This document shows, piece by piece, positions 1 to 5,743 of a DNA stretch of 11,774 nt. The stretch spans positions 1 through 11,774 of the forward strand of contig JAGHYP010000059.1 of assembly GCA_017743585.1 (NCBI GenBank), given 5' to 3'. The notes under the pieces are model-generated. The model was given only the letters and a program-made list of their open reading frames with translations, searched no databases and was not told where the DNA came from. The position numbers and the translations under genes were made by a program. Every line of letters begins with the position of its first letter. The stretch's first letter is position 1. The DNA comes from Chloroflexota bacterium (GTDB lineage: Bacteria; Chloroflexota; Anaerolineae; Aggregatilineales; UBA2796).

Positions 1-129
1 CGCTGCGCCCGCGCAACCTGCCGCTGAGCCGCGCAAGGCGGCGCCACAGTTATCGCAGCGCAAGGCCTCTAGCGGCTGCCTTGCCTCGCAGATCGGGCAA
101 ATTTGGAGTGGCGCGTTCCCTCGTCTCAT
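1..129 (-). CDS. Zinc-ribbon protein, N-terminal fragment (runs off the window)
   Basis: Only the first 43 codons are visible; the gene continues beyond base 1. The peptide begins MRRGNAPLQICPIC and carries two CxxC knuckles, C11/C14 and C25/C28 (CPIC and CDNC), spaced ten residues apart. This is the geometry of a rubredoxin-like or double-zinc-ribbon fold. A linker rich in Gly and Ala follows. Such N-terminal ribbons usually precede a membrane, FHA or other signalling domain, but the rest of the protein is out of view, so no function can be given. The ATG at 129 was chosen because no other start lies nearby and the first Cys pair comes soon after it. A TATAAT hexamer ends only nine bases upstream, leaving no room for a ribosome site, so the mRNA is probably leaderless. 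The gene is divergent from the cassette starting at 253. The ribbon is well supported; overall identity is unknown. Confidence 0.72.
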   Translation of the reverse strand, partial: MRRGNAPLQICPICEARQPLEALRCDNCGAALRGSAAGCAGAA

Positions 130-138
130 CGCTATATC

Positions 139-144
139 ATTATA
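139..144 (-). promoter_or_regulatory. -10 element (TATAAT) for a leaderless minus-strand gene
   Basis: A perfect TATAAT on the minus strand lies nine bases before the ATG at 129, so transcription would start at or within about three bases of the start codon. A TTGACG sits at 153-158 but only eight bases upstream of the -10, too close for a standard -35. No better -35 is visible at 16-18 bases. Confidence 0.5.
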
Positions 145-174
145 GCAAGCCGCGTCAAGACGCCGCGCAGCGGC

Positions 175-200
175 GCGCAGGCGTGGGGCGCAACCTGCGC
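175..200. repeat. Inverted repeat in the divergent intergenic region
   Basis: GCGCAGG at 175-181 is repeated in inverted form as CCTGCGC at 194-200, with a 12-base loop. It partly abuts a second short hairpin, CGCCGC/GCGGCG at 161-175. It lies between the divergent zinc-ribbon gene and the four-gene cassette, where an operator or leader hairpin would fit. In such GC-rich sequence a chance origin is quite possible. Confidence 0.35.
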
Positions 201-252
201 AGCCGCTGTGCGTATCACAAGCAATGGAGGCAAGTGAGAAAGTTATCAGACC

Positions 253-672
253 ATGTGGGTTGTCGTCGCGGCCGCTATCGCGGTCACGCTGAGCGTCGCC
301 TTTTGGCAGCGCATATTGGCGTGGGCGAATCAGGTGCTGGCTGAGTGGCTCGGTCGGCTTTTTGGCCAGGACGTGCGCGAGGCGTTCCTGCTGCTGCTAG
401 CAGCTGCTGATCGGCTGCAGGTGGCAGTGCAGCGCGCGCTGGCGCTGCTGCGCGAGCGTGTGGTGCGCGCGCGCATCCTGTTTCGGCGCCTGAACGAAGG
501 TCGCCTGCACGAGAAAGTGGTGCAGGCAGAATTTCGGCAAGCAGACGGTCAGCTTGTGCAAATGGAGAAGGCGGAAGTGGTGCCTTGGCACGAGCTGCCT
601 GACGAGGTGCGCGAGAAATTCATCCGCCGTCAATCGGCGCAGGTGGCGATCGAGTTGCGGTTGAAGGAGTGA
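253..672 (+). CDS. Small membrane-anchored protein, paralogue A of a trio beside an AAA+ ATPase
   Basis: I do not recognise this 139-residue protein. Residues 2-18 form an N-terminal membrane segment starting MWVVVAAAIAVTL. Residues 19-80 are predicted to be long, largely amphipathic helices rich in Ala, Leu and Arg. The C-terminal part (85-139) is mixed and contains W112-x-E-L-P-x-E-V-R-E at 112-121. The same block recurs in the next two genes, and the N-terminal half resembles the third gene (a shared FW followed by helical sequence). An in-frame TGA at 235-237 limits the start, so ATG 253 is the first available. GGAGG at 226-230 is too far away (22 bases) to be a good ribosome site, so initiation may be weak. 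The stop overlaps the ribosome site of the next gene, indicating one transcript. I infer a membrane-bound partner of the AAA+ protein encoded three genes later. Confidence 0.75.
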   Translation: MWVVVAAAIAVTLSVAFWQRILAWANQVLAEWLGRLFGQDVREAFLLLLAAADRLQVAVQRALALLRERVVRARILFRRLNEGRLHEKVVQAEFRQADGQLVQMEKAEVVPWHELPDEVREKFIRRQSAQVAIELRLKE

Positions 673-674
673 GC

Positions 675-1184
675 ATGGCAGGCCAATCCACTGAGCGGCA
701 GCCGCAAGGTTGCCTGATGAGCTTCATCAACTTCATCGTGCGCAGCTTGATGCAGCTGCTCGGCATGGGCGTGCGCAGCGCGCGCGCCAGAGTCATGCCC
801 GCCGATGAAGTCTTCAAGGCGTATGTGGATAAATGGGTCTCGGAGCGGATTGCGGCGTGGCTGCATCAGACGCGGGCTGAGATCGACGCGGAAGATGCGG
901 CGCGCGTGTTGAACGGCGAGGGCGCGCATCTCCACGTAGTGCGCCGCCTGATCTACGAGACGCTGATCGACGCCAAAGTGACCTTCTCGCAGCGCGACGG
1001 CAAGCAATATCTAGAAGTGGAAGCGTACATGGCGCCGCGCCAACAAAATGGCAAGCAGCCGCAAATTCTGCGCTGGCGCGCCGAGCGCGAGATCGCTTGG
1101 CAGGAGATTCCGAACGATGTGCGCGAGCATCTGATCCGCTTCCGCCAGCCTGTCACGCTCGGCTACAACGTGCCGCAAGACTGA
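675..1184 (+). CDS. Small protein, paralogue B of the trio beside an AAA+ ATPase
   Basis: The product is 169 residues of unknown function. Residues 15-33 (MSFINFIVRSLMQLLGMG) are hydrophobic to amphipathic and could sit on or in the membrane. Residues 42-75 are helical and charged. The C-terminal third contains W142-Q-E-I-P-N-D-V-R-E (142-151) followed by HLIRFRQ, matching the block in the upstream gene (WHELPDEVRE, then KFIRRQ) almost residue for residue. A GTG at 669 overlaps the preceding stop. I prefer ATG 675 because AAGGAG at 664-669 lies five bases before it; ATG 717 is a weaker internal alternative. It sits between two relatives in the same operon, so the three probably arose by tandem duplication and diverged. 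A joint membrane complex is inference; only the shared motif and the operon are seen. Confidence 0.75.
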   Translation: MAGQSTERQPQGCLMSFINFIVRSLMQLLGMGVRSARARVMPADEVFKAYVDKWVSERIAAWLHQTRAEIDAEDAARVLNGEGAHLHVVRRLIYETLIDAKVTFSQRDGKQYLEVEAYMAPRQQNGKQPQILRWRAEREIAWQEIPNDVREHLIRFRQPVTLGYNVPQD

Positions 1185-1196
1185 GAGGCATCGCAG

Positions 1197-1607
1197 ATGT
1201 TGCCGTTGCTCGCTGTAGGGGTTGCGCTAGCGGGGACGCTGATCTTCTGGTCGGCTGTGCAGAATTGGCTCTCAGAGGTGCTGCATAGCGCGCGGGCGCG
1301 CTTTGGCGCGCGGGCGGAGACCTTGCAATCGGCGCTCGTCCTGCTCGACCGCGCTGTCGTCAACGGGCGACGCGCCGTGGTGCTGACAGCGCGCGCGATC
1401 TTCGGCGGCGCGCCTGCTGAGCCCCGATTGCAGATCGAGGAAGTGCGCGAAGTGGCGCCTGAAGACTTGCCCGCCGATCTGCGCGCGCGCCTTGAGCGCG
1501 GCGAGCGGCTTGAATATCAGCTCTCGCTCAGCACGATGAAATTGGTGGAGAGGACTCAGCCGCATGTCACCTATCGCGTGGTCGTCCGACGGGCGGACGA
1601 AGCCTGA
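1197..1607 (+). CDS. Small membrane-anchored protein, paralogue C of the trio beside an AAA+ ATPase
   Basis: The product is 136 residues of unknown function. Residues 1-18 (MLPLLAVGVALAGTLIFW) form an N-terminal membrane segment. Residues 20-70 are helical and rich in Ala and Arg. The C-terminal part has APEDLPADLRARLE at 87-100, a diverged copy of the W-x-E-[IL]-P-x-[DE]-V-R-E block in which Trp has become Ala. A tail of alternating hydrophobic residues (YRVVVRR, 126-132) may form a strand. The architecture (anchor, helices, motif) most resembles the first gene of the trio. The start is supported by GAGAGG at 1183-1188, eight bases before ATG 1197. The last 44 bases overlap the AAA+ reading frame, suggesting translational coupling. 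I infer a scaffold or recruitment role for the ATPase. Confidence 0.75.
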   Translation: MLPLLAVGVALAGTLIFWSAVQNWLSEVLHSARARFGARAETLQSALVLLDRAVVNGRRAVVLTARAIFGGAPAEPRLQIEEVREVAPEDLPADLRARLERGERLEYQLSLSTMKLVERTQPHVTYRVVVRRADEA

Positions 1608-2454
1608 GACGCCGCTGGCGCCGCCTGAGCGCCCCGCTGAGGCAATCGCGGAGCGCATGGCGCTCTTCACGCCTGAGCAGCCGCGCCGCCGCCTCGCCGA
1701 TCTGGTGCTGAGCGCCGAGACCGAGCGCGCGTTGCGCGTGGCGCTCGCCCAGATTCAGCATCACACGCTGCTCTACCAAACGTGGGGCTTGGCAGAAATT
1801 CATCCCGAAGGGCGCGGCATAGCGCTCAACTTGTATGGCGAGTCGGGGACGGGCAAGAGCTTCGCAGCTGAGGCGATCGCGCACCACTTGGGCAAGCCGA
1901 TCATCCGCGTGGATTACGCGCAACTGGAGTCGCGATACGTCGGCGATACGCCGAAGAACATCGTCGCCGCGTTTGCGGCGGCGCGCGCGCATGACGCAGT
2001 GCTGTTCTTCGATGAAGCGGACTCAGTCCTCAGCCATCGCGTCACGAACATCACGCAAGCGGCGGATTACGGCGTGAACATCTCGCGCTCAACGTTGCTT
2101 TTGCAGCTCGATTTGTTCGAAGGCGTGGTGATCTTCGCCACCAACTTGGCGCGCAACTACGATCCTGCCGTTGTGCGGCGCATTCTGGCGCATGTGCCGT
2201 TCACGTTGCCTGATCAGGCGGCGCTGGTGCGGCTGTGGCGCTATCACCTGCCGCACAAGTTGCCGCGCAGCGCTGAGGCGACGCCAGAGGCATTAGCGGC
2301 GCTGAGCGCAGGGCTGAGCGGCGGCGATATCTTGAACTGCGTGCTGCTGGCGGCCTCTGAGGCGGCGATGCGCGGCGCTGAGCAAGTCACCCTAGCAGAC
2401 TTTGCCGCCGCTATTGAGCAGGTGCGCCGCGCCAAGGCTGAGATCGGGCGCTAA
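1564..2454 (+). CDS. Single-domain AAA+ ATPase (SpoVK/COG0464-like)
   Basis: This 296-residue protein has one classical AAA module. Visible motifs are Walker A GESGTGKS (92-99), a pore-loop-like RYVGDTPKN (124-132), Walker B VLFFDEADS (146-154, D150/E151), sensor 1 FATN (191-194), an Arg pair in DPAVVRRI (200-207) in the arginine-finger region, and the sensor-2 block GLSGGDI (250-256). It therefore should hydrolyse ATP as a ring and remodel or thread proteins. No protease domain or membrane helix is present. Residues 1-31 are Pro-rich and look disordered. ATG 1564 overlaps the upstream gene by 44 bases and has GGAGAGGA about ten bases before it; ATG 1657 (residue 32) is an alternative. Residues 155-180, between Walker B and sensor 1 (TNITQAADYGVN region), may specify the subfamily. 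As last gene of the cassette it probably acts on or through the three small membrane proteins. The AAA+ call is firm; the substrate is unknown. Confidence 0.9.
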   Translation: MSPIAWSSDGRTKPETPLAPPERPAEAIAERMALFTPEQPRRRLADLVLSAETERALRVALAQIQHHTLLYQTWGLAEIHPEGRGIALNLYGESGTGKSFAAEAIAHHLGKPIIRVDYAQLESRYVGDTPKNIVAAFAAARAHDAVLFFDEADSVLSHRVTNITQAADYGVNISRSTLLLQLDLFEGVVIFATNLARNYDPAVVRRILAHVPFTLPDQAALVRLWRYHLPHKLPRSAEATPEALAALSAGLSGGDILNCVLLAASEAAMRGAEQVTLADFAAAIEQVRRAKAEIGR

Positions 2455-2900
2455 GAGATAACGCGCTTGGTGGCGGCGCCGCGATACGGACGCGGCCCGT
2501 ACTGATCCATAATGATGCGACGCAGGCTCTCGTAGTTGCCCTCTGCTTCCTGCAGGCGGCGGAAAAGCTCCATGAAGCCGTGCGGCTTGACCAGGAAAAT
2601 ATCCACGCCGATGCTGAAGGCTTCATCAATCAGCTCGCGATGATCGTGCATGGTCGCCATGACCAGCAAGGCTTCAGGGTGCATCGCGCGCAGCTTCGGG
2701 ATGATCTCCACGCCGCGCGCATCGGGCAGCTGATGGTCAACCAACGCTAGGGTGAGCGTCTGCGCCGCTTCGGCAAAGGCGAGCGCCTGCGCGCCCAGCC
2801 ATGCGCCATGTACCTCGAAGCCTGCCATTTGCATCAGGCGCACCATGAATTCACGATTGGCGAACTCATCGTCGGCGACAATAGCATACTTGACGGTCAC
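2451..2900 (-). CDS. Stand-alone CheY-like response regulator (second receiver of the kinase operon)
   Basis: The 149-residue protein is a receiver domain with a roughly 35-residue C-terminal tail and no output domain. Conserved residues are the acidic pair D10/D11, the phosphoacceptor D55 (ALVDHQLPD), T83 and K105 (LVKPHG). A His follows KP where many receivers have Phe, a small departure. The tail (115-149) is charged and partly helical with Arg and Tyr, and is not recognised. The GTG start at 2900 has AGGAAAA about nine bases upstream. It is the third gene after the kinase and first receiver, 36 bases after the latter. Its TAG overlaps the stop of the convergent AAA+ gene by two bases, with no room for a terminator. 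The most likely role is a phosphorelay intermediate or protein-binding receiver for the neighbouring kinase. Confidence 0.9.
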   Translation of the reverse strand: MTVKYAIVADDEFANREFMVRLMQMAGFEVHGAWLGAQALAFAEAAQTLTLALVDHQLPDARGVEIIPKLRAMHPEALLVMATMHDHRELIDEAFSIGVDIFLVKPHGFMELFRRLQEAEGNYESLRRIIMDQYGPRPYRGAATKRVIS

Positions 2901-2920
2901 AACTCATTTTTCCTGTCATT

Positions 2921-2944
2921 AACGCTATGTGCAACGCTATGTGC
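2921..2944. repeat. 12-bp exact tandem duplication at the end of a receiver gene
   Basis: AACGCTATGTGC occurs twice in immediate succession (2921-2932 and 2933-2944). On the minus strand it duplicates the last Thr codon and stop of the upstream receiver, giving a second in-frame ACA-TAG four codons later. The duplication therefore does not change the protein but would end a readthrough product. Confidence 0.85.
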
Positions 2945-3293
2945 TGTATTTCGCCAGCATATTCAGGAAATCCGAGACGCCGAAAGGCTTCGGGAGGTAA
3001 TCCGTACATCCGGCAGCAAGGCAGCGCTCGCGGTCGCCGACCATGGCGTAGGCGGTCAGGGCGATGATAGGCGTTTGCAAGCCGGCCTCGCGGGCGCGGC
3101 GCACTAGTTCCATGCCGTTGAGCTTGCCTGCCAACTCGATATCCATGAAGATCAAATCAAATTCTTTATTCATGATATGCGGGCAAGCCTCTTCACCGCT
3201 GCTATACACCACAAGCGAGTGAGGCGTCATGCTGATGATGCGCTGCACCAGCGCCACGTTCGCGGCGTTGTCCTCGAGATATGCAATGCGCAT
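2937..3293 (-). CDS. Single-domain response regulator (DivK/CheY-like), first receiver of the kinase operon
   Basis: This 118-residue protein is a bare receiver. In numbering from ATG 3293, the acidic pair is E7/D8 (AYLEDN), the phosphoacceptor is D51 (IFMDIELAG), the conserved Thr is T80 (ALTAYAM) and the Lys is K102 (LPKPFG). The ALTAYAM and LPKPF motifs are typical of receivers that accept phosphate from hybrid-type kinases. No effector domain follows. I chose ATG 3293, one base after the kinase stop, which implies stop-start coupling. A GTG at 3305 would add four residues and overlap the kinase gene. It lies directly behind the histidine kinase, which is its obvious phosphodonor. It probably signals by binding another protein or by passing phosphate on. 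Confidence 0.92.
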   Translation of the reverse strand: MRIAYLEDNAANVALVQRIISMTPHSLVVYSSGEEACPHIMNKEFDLIFMDIELAGKLNGMELVRRAREAGLQTPIIALTAYAMVGDRERCLAAGCTDYLPKPFGVSDFLNMLAKYST

Positions 3294-3294
3294 A

Positions 3295-4773
3295 TCACGA
3301 TGCACTCGCTTGGTCGGCTTGCGTTTGCGCCTCAGGCTGCGCGATGGGCAACGTGAAGTAGAACGTGGTGCCTTTGCCCACCTCGCTCTCCACCCAGATG
3401 CGCCCTCGCATCAGGCGCAACAGGTGCCGTGTGATCGCCAAGCCCAAGCCTGAGCCTGCACTGCCTTGCCTTCTACCGCTGGCGCCTTGCCTGAACTCTT
3501 CGAAGATGATCTCGCGATCCTCAAGCGGGATGCCGATGCCTGTATCCGCGACCCAAAACAAGACCTCGCCATTCGGCTGCGGCCGAACGCCGAAGGTGAT
3601 GCTGCCCTGCTGCGTGAATTTGACCGCGTTGCTGGTCAGATTGAGCAACACTTGCTGAATGCGCAACGGGTCGCCTAAGACTTCGGGCAAGCCTTCAGGC
3701 GGCAAATCGAAGATGAGCGCAATTGGCTTGCTGCCGATCAGGCTGGCGGCGGTCGCCTTGACCGTGTTGAAGATCGGCTCTAGCGGGACACTCTCGATGA
3801 CGACATCCAAGCGGCCGGCGTCGATTTTCGCCAAGTCGAGGATGTCGTTGATCAGCTGCAGGAGCGTGCGTCCGCTGTTGTAGATGAGCTGGAGATCGTT
3901 GCGATACGGCTCAGGCAGCGGCACGTTCTGATACATCATCGGATAGTTGAGCATGGTCTCGCTGAAGCCGATGATGGCGTTGAGCGGCGTGCGCAACTCG
4001 TGGCTCATGTTGGCGAGGAACTGCCCGCGAAAGTTTTTTGCCTCGGCTTCGGCGGCGCGCGCTGCTTCGAGCGCTTTGTTGGCTTCTCTCAGCTCCTCTG
4101 AGAGCGCTTTTTGACGCATATAGCTGCGCTGAATCTCTTGTTGCGTATCGAAGAGCTGCTCCTTGAGTTGGCGCTCCTTTTGGTAGCTGCGCAGCGACCA
4201 TTCTGTGATGCTGTACATCTCGGCCGTGAACTGCACGGCAATGCCGACTGTGAAAAGCATGAGCAGAACGGCTGCCAGCTGAATGCTGCTGATCTGAAAG
4301 CTGGGCTGCCCGAGATTCGGCATGAACAGCGCAATGGCGATACCGATGCCCAAGCCGAGCATCGCCCAGCCGAAGGGCAACAGCAAGGTCACGGCGAGCA
4401 CCACGCACGGCAAGGCGAGCGCTGCCAAGTGCGTTGCCGCTTGCCCCGCCCTAGAGACCTCTGAGTAGATCAGCAAGCTGCAGGCGAGGTATAAGCCGCC
4501 TGCATAAGACCACACAGCTATCTTGTAGTGATTGCGATTGAGAAAGAACGAGGTGAGTGCGCAGCCTGCCAAGACCAAGGCGCCCGCTATCAACAGATCG
4601 CCGACGCGCGCCAAGCCTGAAGTCGCCGAAATCACCAGCAGTATCCAGAGCAACACAAAGACGATGCTTGCTGTTATTTTCCAGAGCAACGCCAGCCGCT
4701 CTGAGCGCACCTGATCGGCGAAGGCGATCGGATTCTCGCCGCCCTGAGGCGTCTGGGCAGGTGAAGCAACCAT
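3295..4773 (-). CDS. Membrane sensor histidine kinase with six TM segments
   Basis: The protein has 492 residues from ATG 4773. About six hydrophobic segments (roughly 30-181) with short loops form an integral membrane sensor with no large extracytoplasmic domain. A charged coiled coil follows (about 190-245), then a dimerisation/phosphoacceptor domain with H258 in ANMSHELRTPLN. The HATPase_c domain shows the N box (LNLTSNAVKFT, N378/N382), the G1 box (DTGIGI, from D410), an F box (IFEEFRQG) and the G2 box (GSGLGLAI). All catalytic motifs are intact, so it should autophosphorylate on H258. There is no attached receiver; two separate receiver genes follow it instead. A TTG at 4779 could also start the frame, but ATG 4773 has GAGAG about nine bases upstream. 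The signal cannot be deduced. It may be intramembrane, as in MASE-type sensors, but no such family is recognised. Confidence 0.93.
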   Translation of the reverse strand: MVASPAQTPQGGENPIAFADQVRSERLALLWKITASIVFVLLWILLVISATSGLARVGDLLIAGALVLAGCALTSFFLNRNHYKIAVWSYAGGLYLACSLLIYSEVSRAGQAATHLAALALPCVVLAVTLLLPFGWAMLGLGIGIAIALFMPNLGQPSFQISSIQLAAVLLMLFTVGIAVQFTAEMYSITEWSLRSYQKERQLKEQLFDTQQEIQRSYMRQKALSEELREANKALEAARAAEAEAKNFRGQFLANMSHELRTPLNAIIGFSETMLNYPMMYQNVPLPEPYRNDLQLIYNSGRTLLQLINDILDLAKIDAGRLDVVIESVPLEPIFNTVKATAASLIGSKPIALIFDLPPEGLPEVLGDPLRIQQVLLNLTSNAVKFTQQGSITFGVRPQPNGEVLFWVADTGIGIPLEDREIIFEEFRQGASGRRQGSAGSGLGLAITRHLLRLMRGRIWVESEVGKGTTFYFTLPIAQPEAQTQADQASAS

Positions 4774-4809
4774 AAGCAAAGGCTCTCTTACTTAAAATAA
4801 TTTAACTTC

Positions 4810-4815
4810 AGTATA
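4810..4815 (-). promoter_or_regulatory. Possible -10 (TATACT) of the kinase-receiver operon
   Basis: TATACT on the minus strand lies 36 bases upstream of ATG 4773 in an AT-rich stretch (4791-4818). The best -35-like hexamer, TTGGAG, is only 12 bases upstream, so this is a weak assignment. A regulator bound at the palindrome 4848-4864 could compensate. Confidence 0.3.
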
Positions 4816-4847
4816 TCAAGTGCGGCGCTCCAAGCGCACGCTAACCG

Positions 4848-4864
4848 TTGTGCATATTGCACAA
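4848..4864. promoter_or_regulatory. 17-bp perfect palindrome, candidate operator upstream of the kinase operon
   Basis: TTGTGCA-TAT-TGCACAA is a perfect inverted repeat with seven-base arms and a three-base centre. It lies about 75 bases upstream of the kinase start and 33 bases upstream of the possible -10. The length, dyad symmetry and AT centre are those of a dimeric helix-turn-helix binding site. It is too far from the thioesterase gene end to be its terminator and has no U-tract. Confidence 0.5.
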
Positions 4865-4983
4865 AAAGCTCATAGACTAAGCGAGGACGCCAATGCGAAG
4901 GCGCGGCCTGCGCTCGCCCTCGGGCTTTGTTCAGCTCGAAGCGCTTGAGACACAATGCGAGGCAGTCGTGGCAAGCAGCTCAG

Positions 4984-5001
4984 GCTGAAGGCGGCCTCAG
5001 C
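4984..5001 (-). terminator. Weak hairpin downstream of the thioesterase gene
   Basis: GCTGA/TCAGC arms with an inner GG/CC pair and one bulged base form a short hairpin about 30 bases past the thioesterase stop. A 10-bp palindrome GCTGCGCAGC (5015-5024) lies between them. There is no U-tract, so intrinsic termination is doubtful. Confidence 0.2.
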
Positions 5002-5031
5002 GGCGCTTGAACGCGCTGCGCAGCTAGTGCT

Positions 5032-5538
5032 TCAGCCGCGTCCTTCAGCGTAGCCAACAGATTTATCAGCGGCGATGCGCACAGCGGTCACGCGCGCCTC
5101 AGCCGTGCGCCTTGTGCCGTCGTGAACGTAGCAGAAGACAATCGCCTTGCGTCCGACTAGCTCTTCAACTCGCGCGCGCAGTGTGATCGGCTGCAGAAGG
5201 GGCGTCGGCGCAAGGAAGGTCACATTCAGGTTTGCCGTCACGTAGCTGATGGCAGGCGGCGCGCCAAACGGACGCCCTTCTTGGATGTAGGTGTAGGCAA
5301 TCGCCGTCCAGGTCGAGTGACAATCGCACAGCGAGGCGACCAATCCGCCGTACAGCACGTTCTCGAAGCCCGCGTTGTGATACGGCTGCGCTATGAAGGT
5401 ACAGTAGCCCTCGCCGTTGGCTGCATCCCAGTAACTTTTAATGTGCAGGCCGCGCCGATTGGCAGGTCCGCAGCCGTAGCATGTTGCGTTCTGCCAAACA
5501 TCCTGCAAAGCGGCATCCGCTGGATAACCTATTAGCAT
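5032..5538 (-). CDS. PaaI-family hot-dog thioesterase
   Basis: This 168-residue protein has the usual length and layout of a PaaI-like acyl-CoA thioesterase. The N-terminal CYGCGPANRRGLHI (20-33) is the characteristic Cys-rich lead-in of a PaaI subgroup. The catalytic region follows as YGGLVASLCDCHSTW (63-77), where the Gly pair and D72 sit on the central hot-dog helix. The remaining strands (SYVTANLNVTFLAP and the C-terminal YVHDGTRRTAEARV) complete the fold. Such enzymes hydrolyse acyl- or aryl-CoA thioesters in the cytoplasm; the substrate cannot be told from sequence. ATG 5538 is supported by GAGGTG five bases upstream. It stands alone, with 205 bases separating it from the TerB-like gene and 250 bases from the kinase. 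Family assignment is strong, physiological role unknown. Confidence 0.88.
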   Translation of the reverse strand: MLIGYPADAALQDVWQNATCYGCGPANRRGLHIKSYWDAANGEGYCTFIAQPYHNAGFENVLYGGLVASLCDCHSTWTAIAYTYIQEGRPFGAPPAISYVTANLNVTFLAPTPLLQPITLRARVEELVGRKAIVFCYVHDGTRRTAEARVTAVRIAADKSVGYAEGRG

Positions 5539-5605
5539 TTTTCACCTCAAACATTACCACGCTGCGAGAGCACGCCAAAGGATGGTTTAGCCGTGAAGAG
5601 GGCGG

Positions 5606-5648
5606 CGCTGGGCATCGGGATCAAGAGCGCCGGCCGTTTTGCCCAGCG
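5606..5648. repeat. Inverted repeat with 9-bp perfect arms
   Basis: CGCTGGGCA at 5606-5614 pairs with TGCCCAGCG at 5640-5648, leaving a 25-base loop. It lies between the TerB-like gene stop and the thioesterase start, both on the minus strand. It could end TerB transcription or structure the thioesterase leader. There is no U-tract. Confidence 0.45.
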
Positions 5649-5678
5649 GCGCCGCGATCTGGTATTGCCTTAGCGTCT

Positions 5679-5700
5679 GACAAATTGTCTAATCAATTAG
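5679..5700. promoter_or_regulatory. Two abutting palindromes, candidate operator
   Basis: GACAA-A-TTGTC (5679-5689) and CTAAT-CA-ATTAG (5689-5700) are perfect dyads sharing one base, in an AT-rich patch of a GC-rich region. They lie 140-160 bases upstream of the thioesterase start and just past the TerB-like gene stop. No confident promoter hexamers can be placed beside them. Confidence 0.35.
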
Positions 5701-5743
5701 GCTTGCCATGCGGCGCGTCCTTCAGCGGCTGAGCGATAGAAAA

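Noticed and set aside
81..344. Open frame of 87 codons on the plus strand
   Set aside because: It runs antisense to the zinc-ribbon start, spans the intergenic region and overlaps the first cassette gene; it is Arg-rich with no motif, as expected of a GC-rich shadow frame.
253..2454. Contractile injection system or gas-vesicle cluster, suggested by an AAA+ gene next to small proteins
   Set aside because: No sheath, tube, baseplate or gas-vesicle protein is present, and the small proteins are anchored membrane paralogues.
3911..4408. Minus-strand frame of 165 codons within the histidine kinase
   Set aside because: It lies wholly inside the kinase frame on the same strand and is Arg/Ala/His-rich without motifs.
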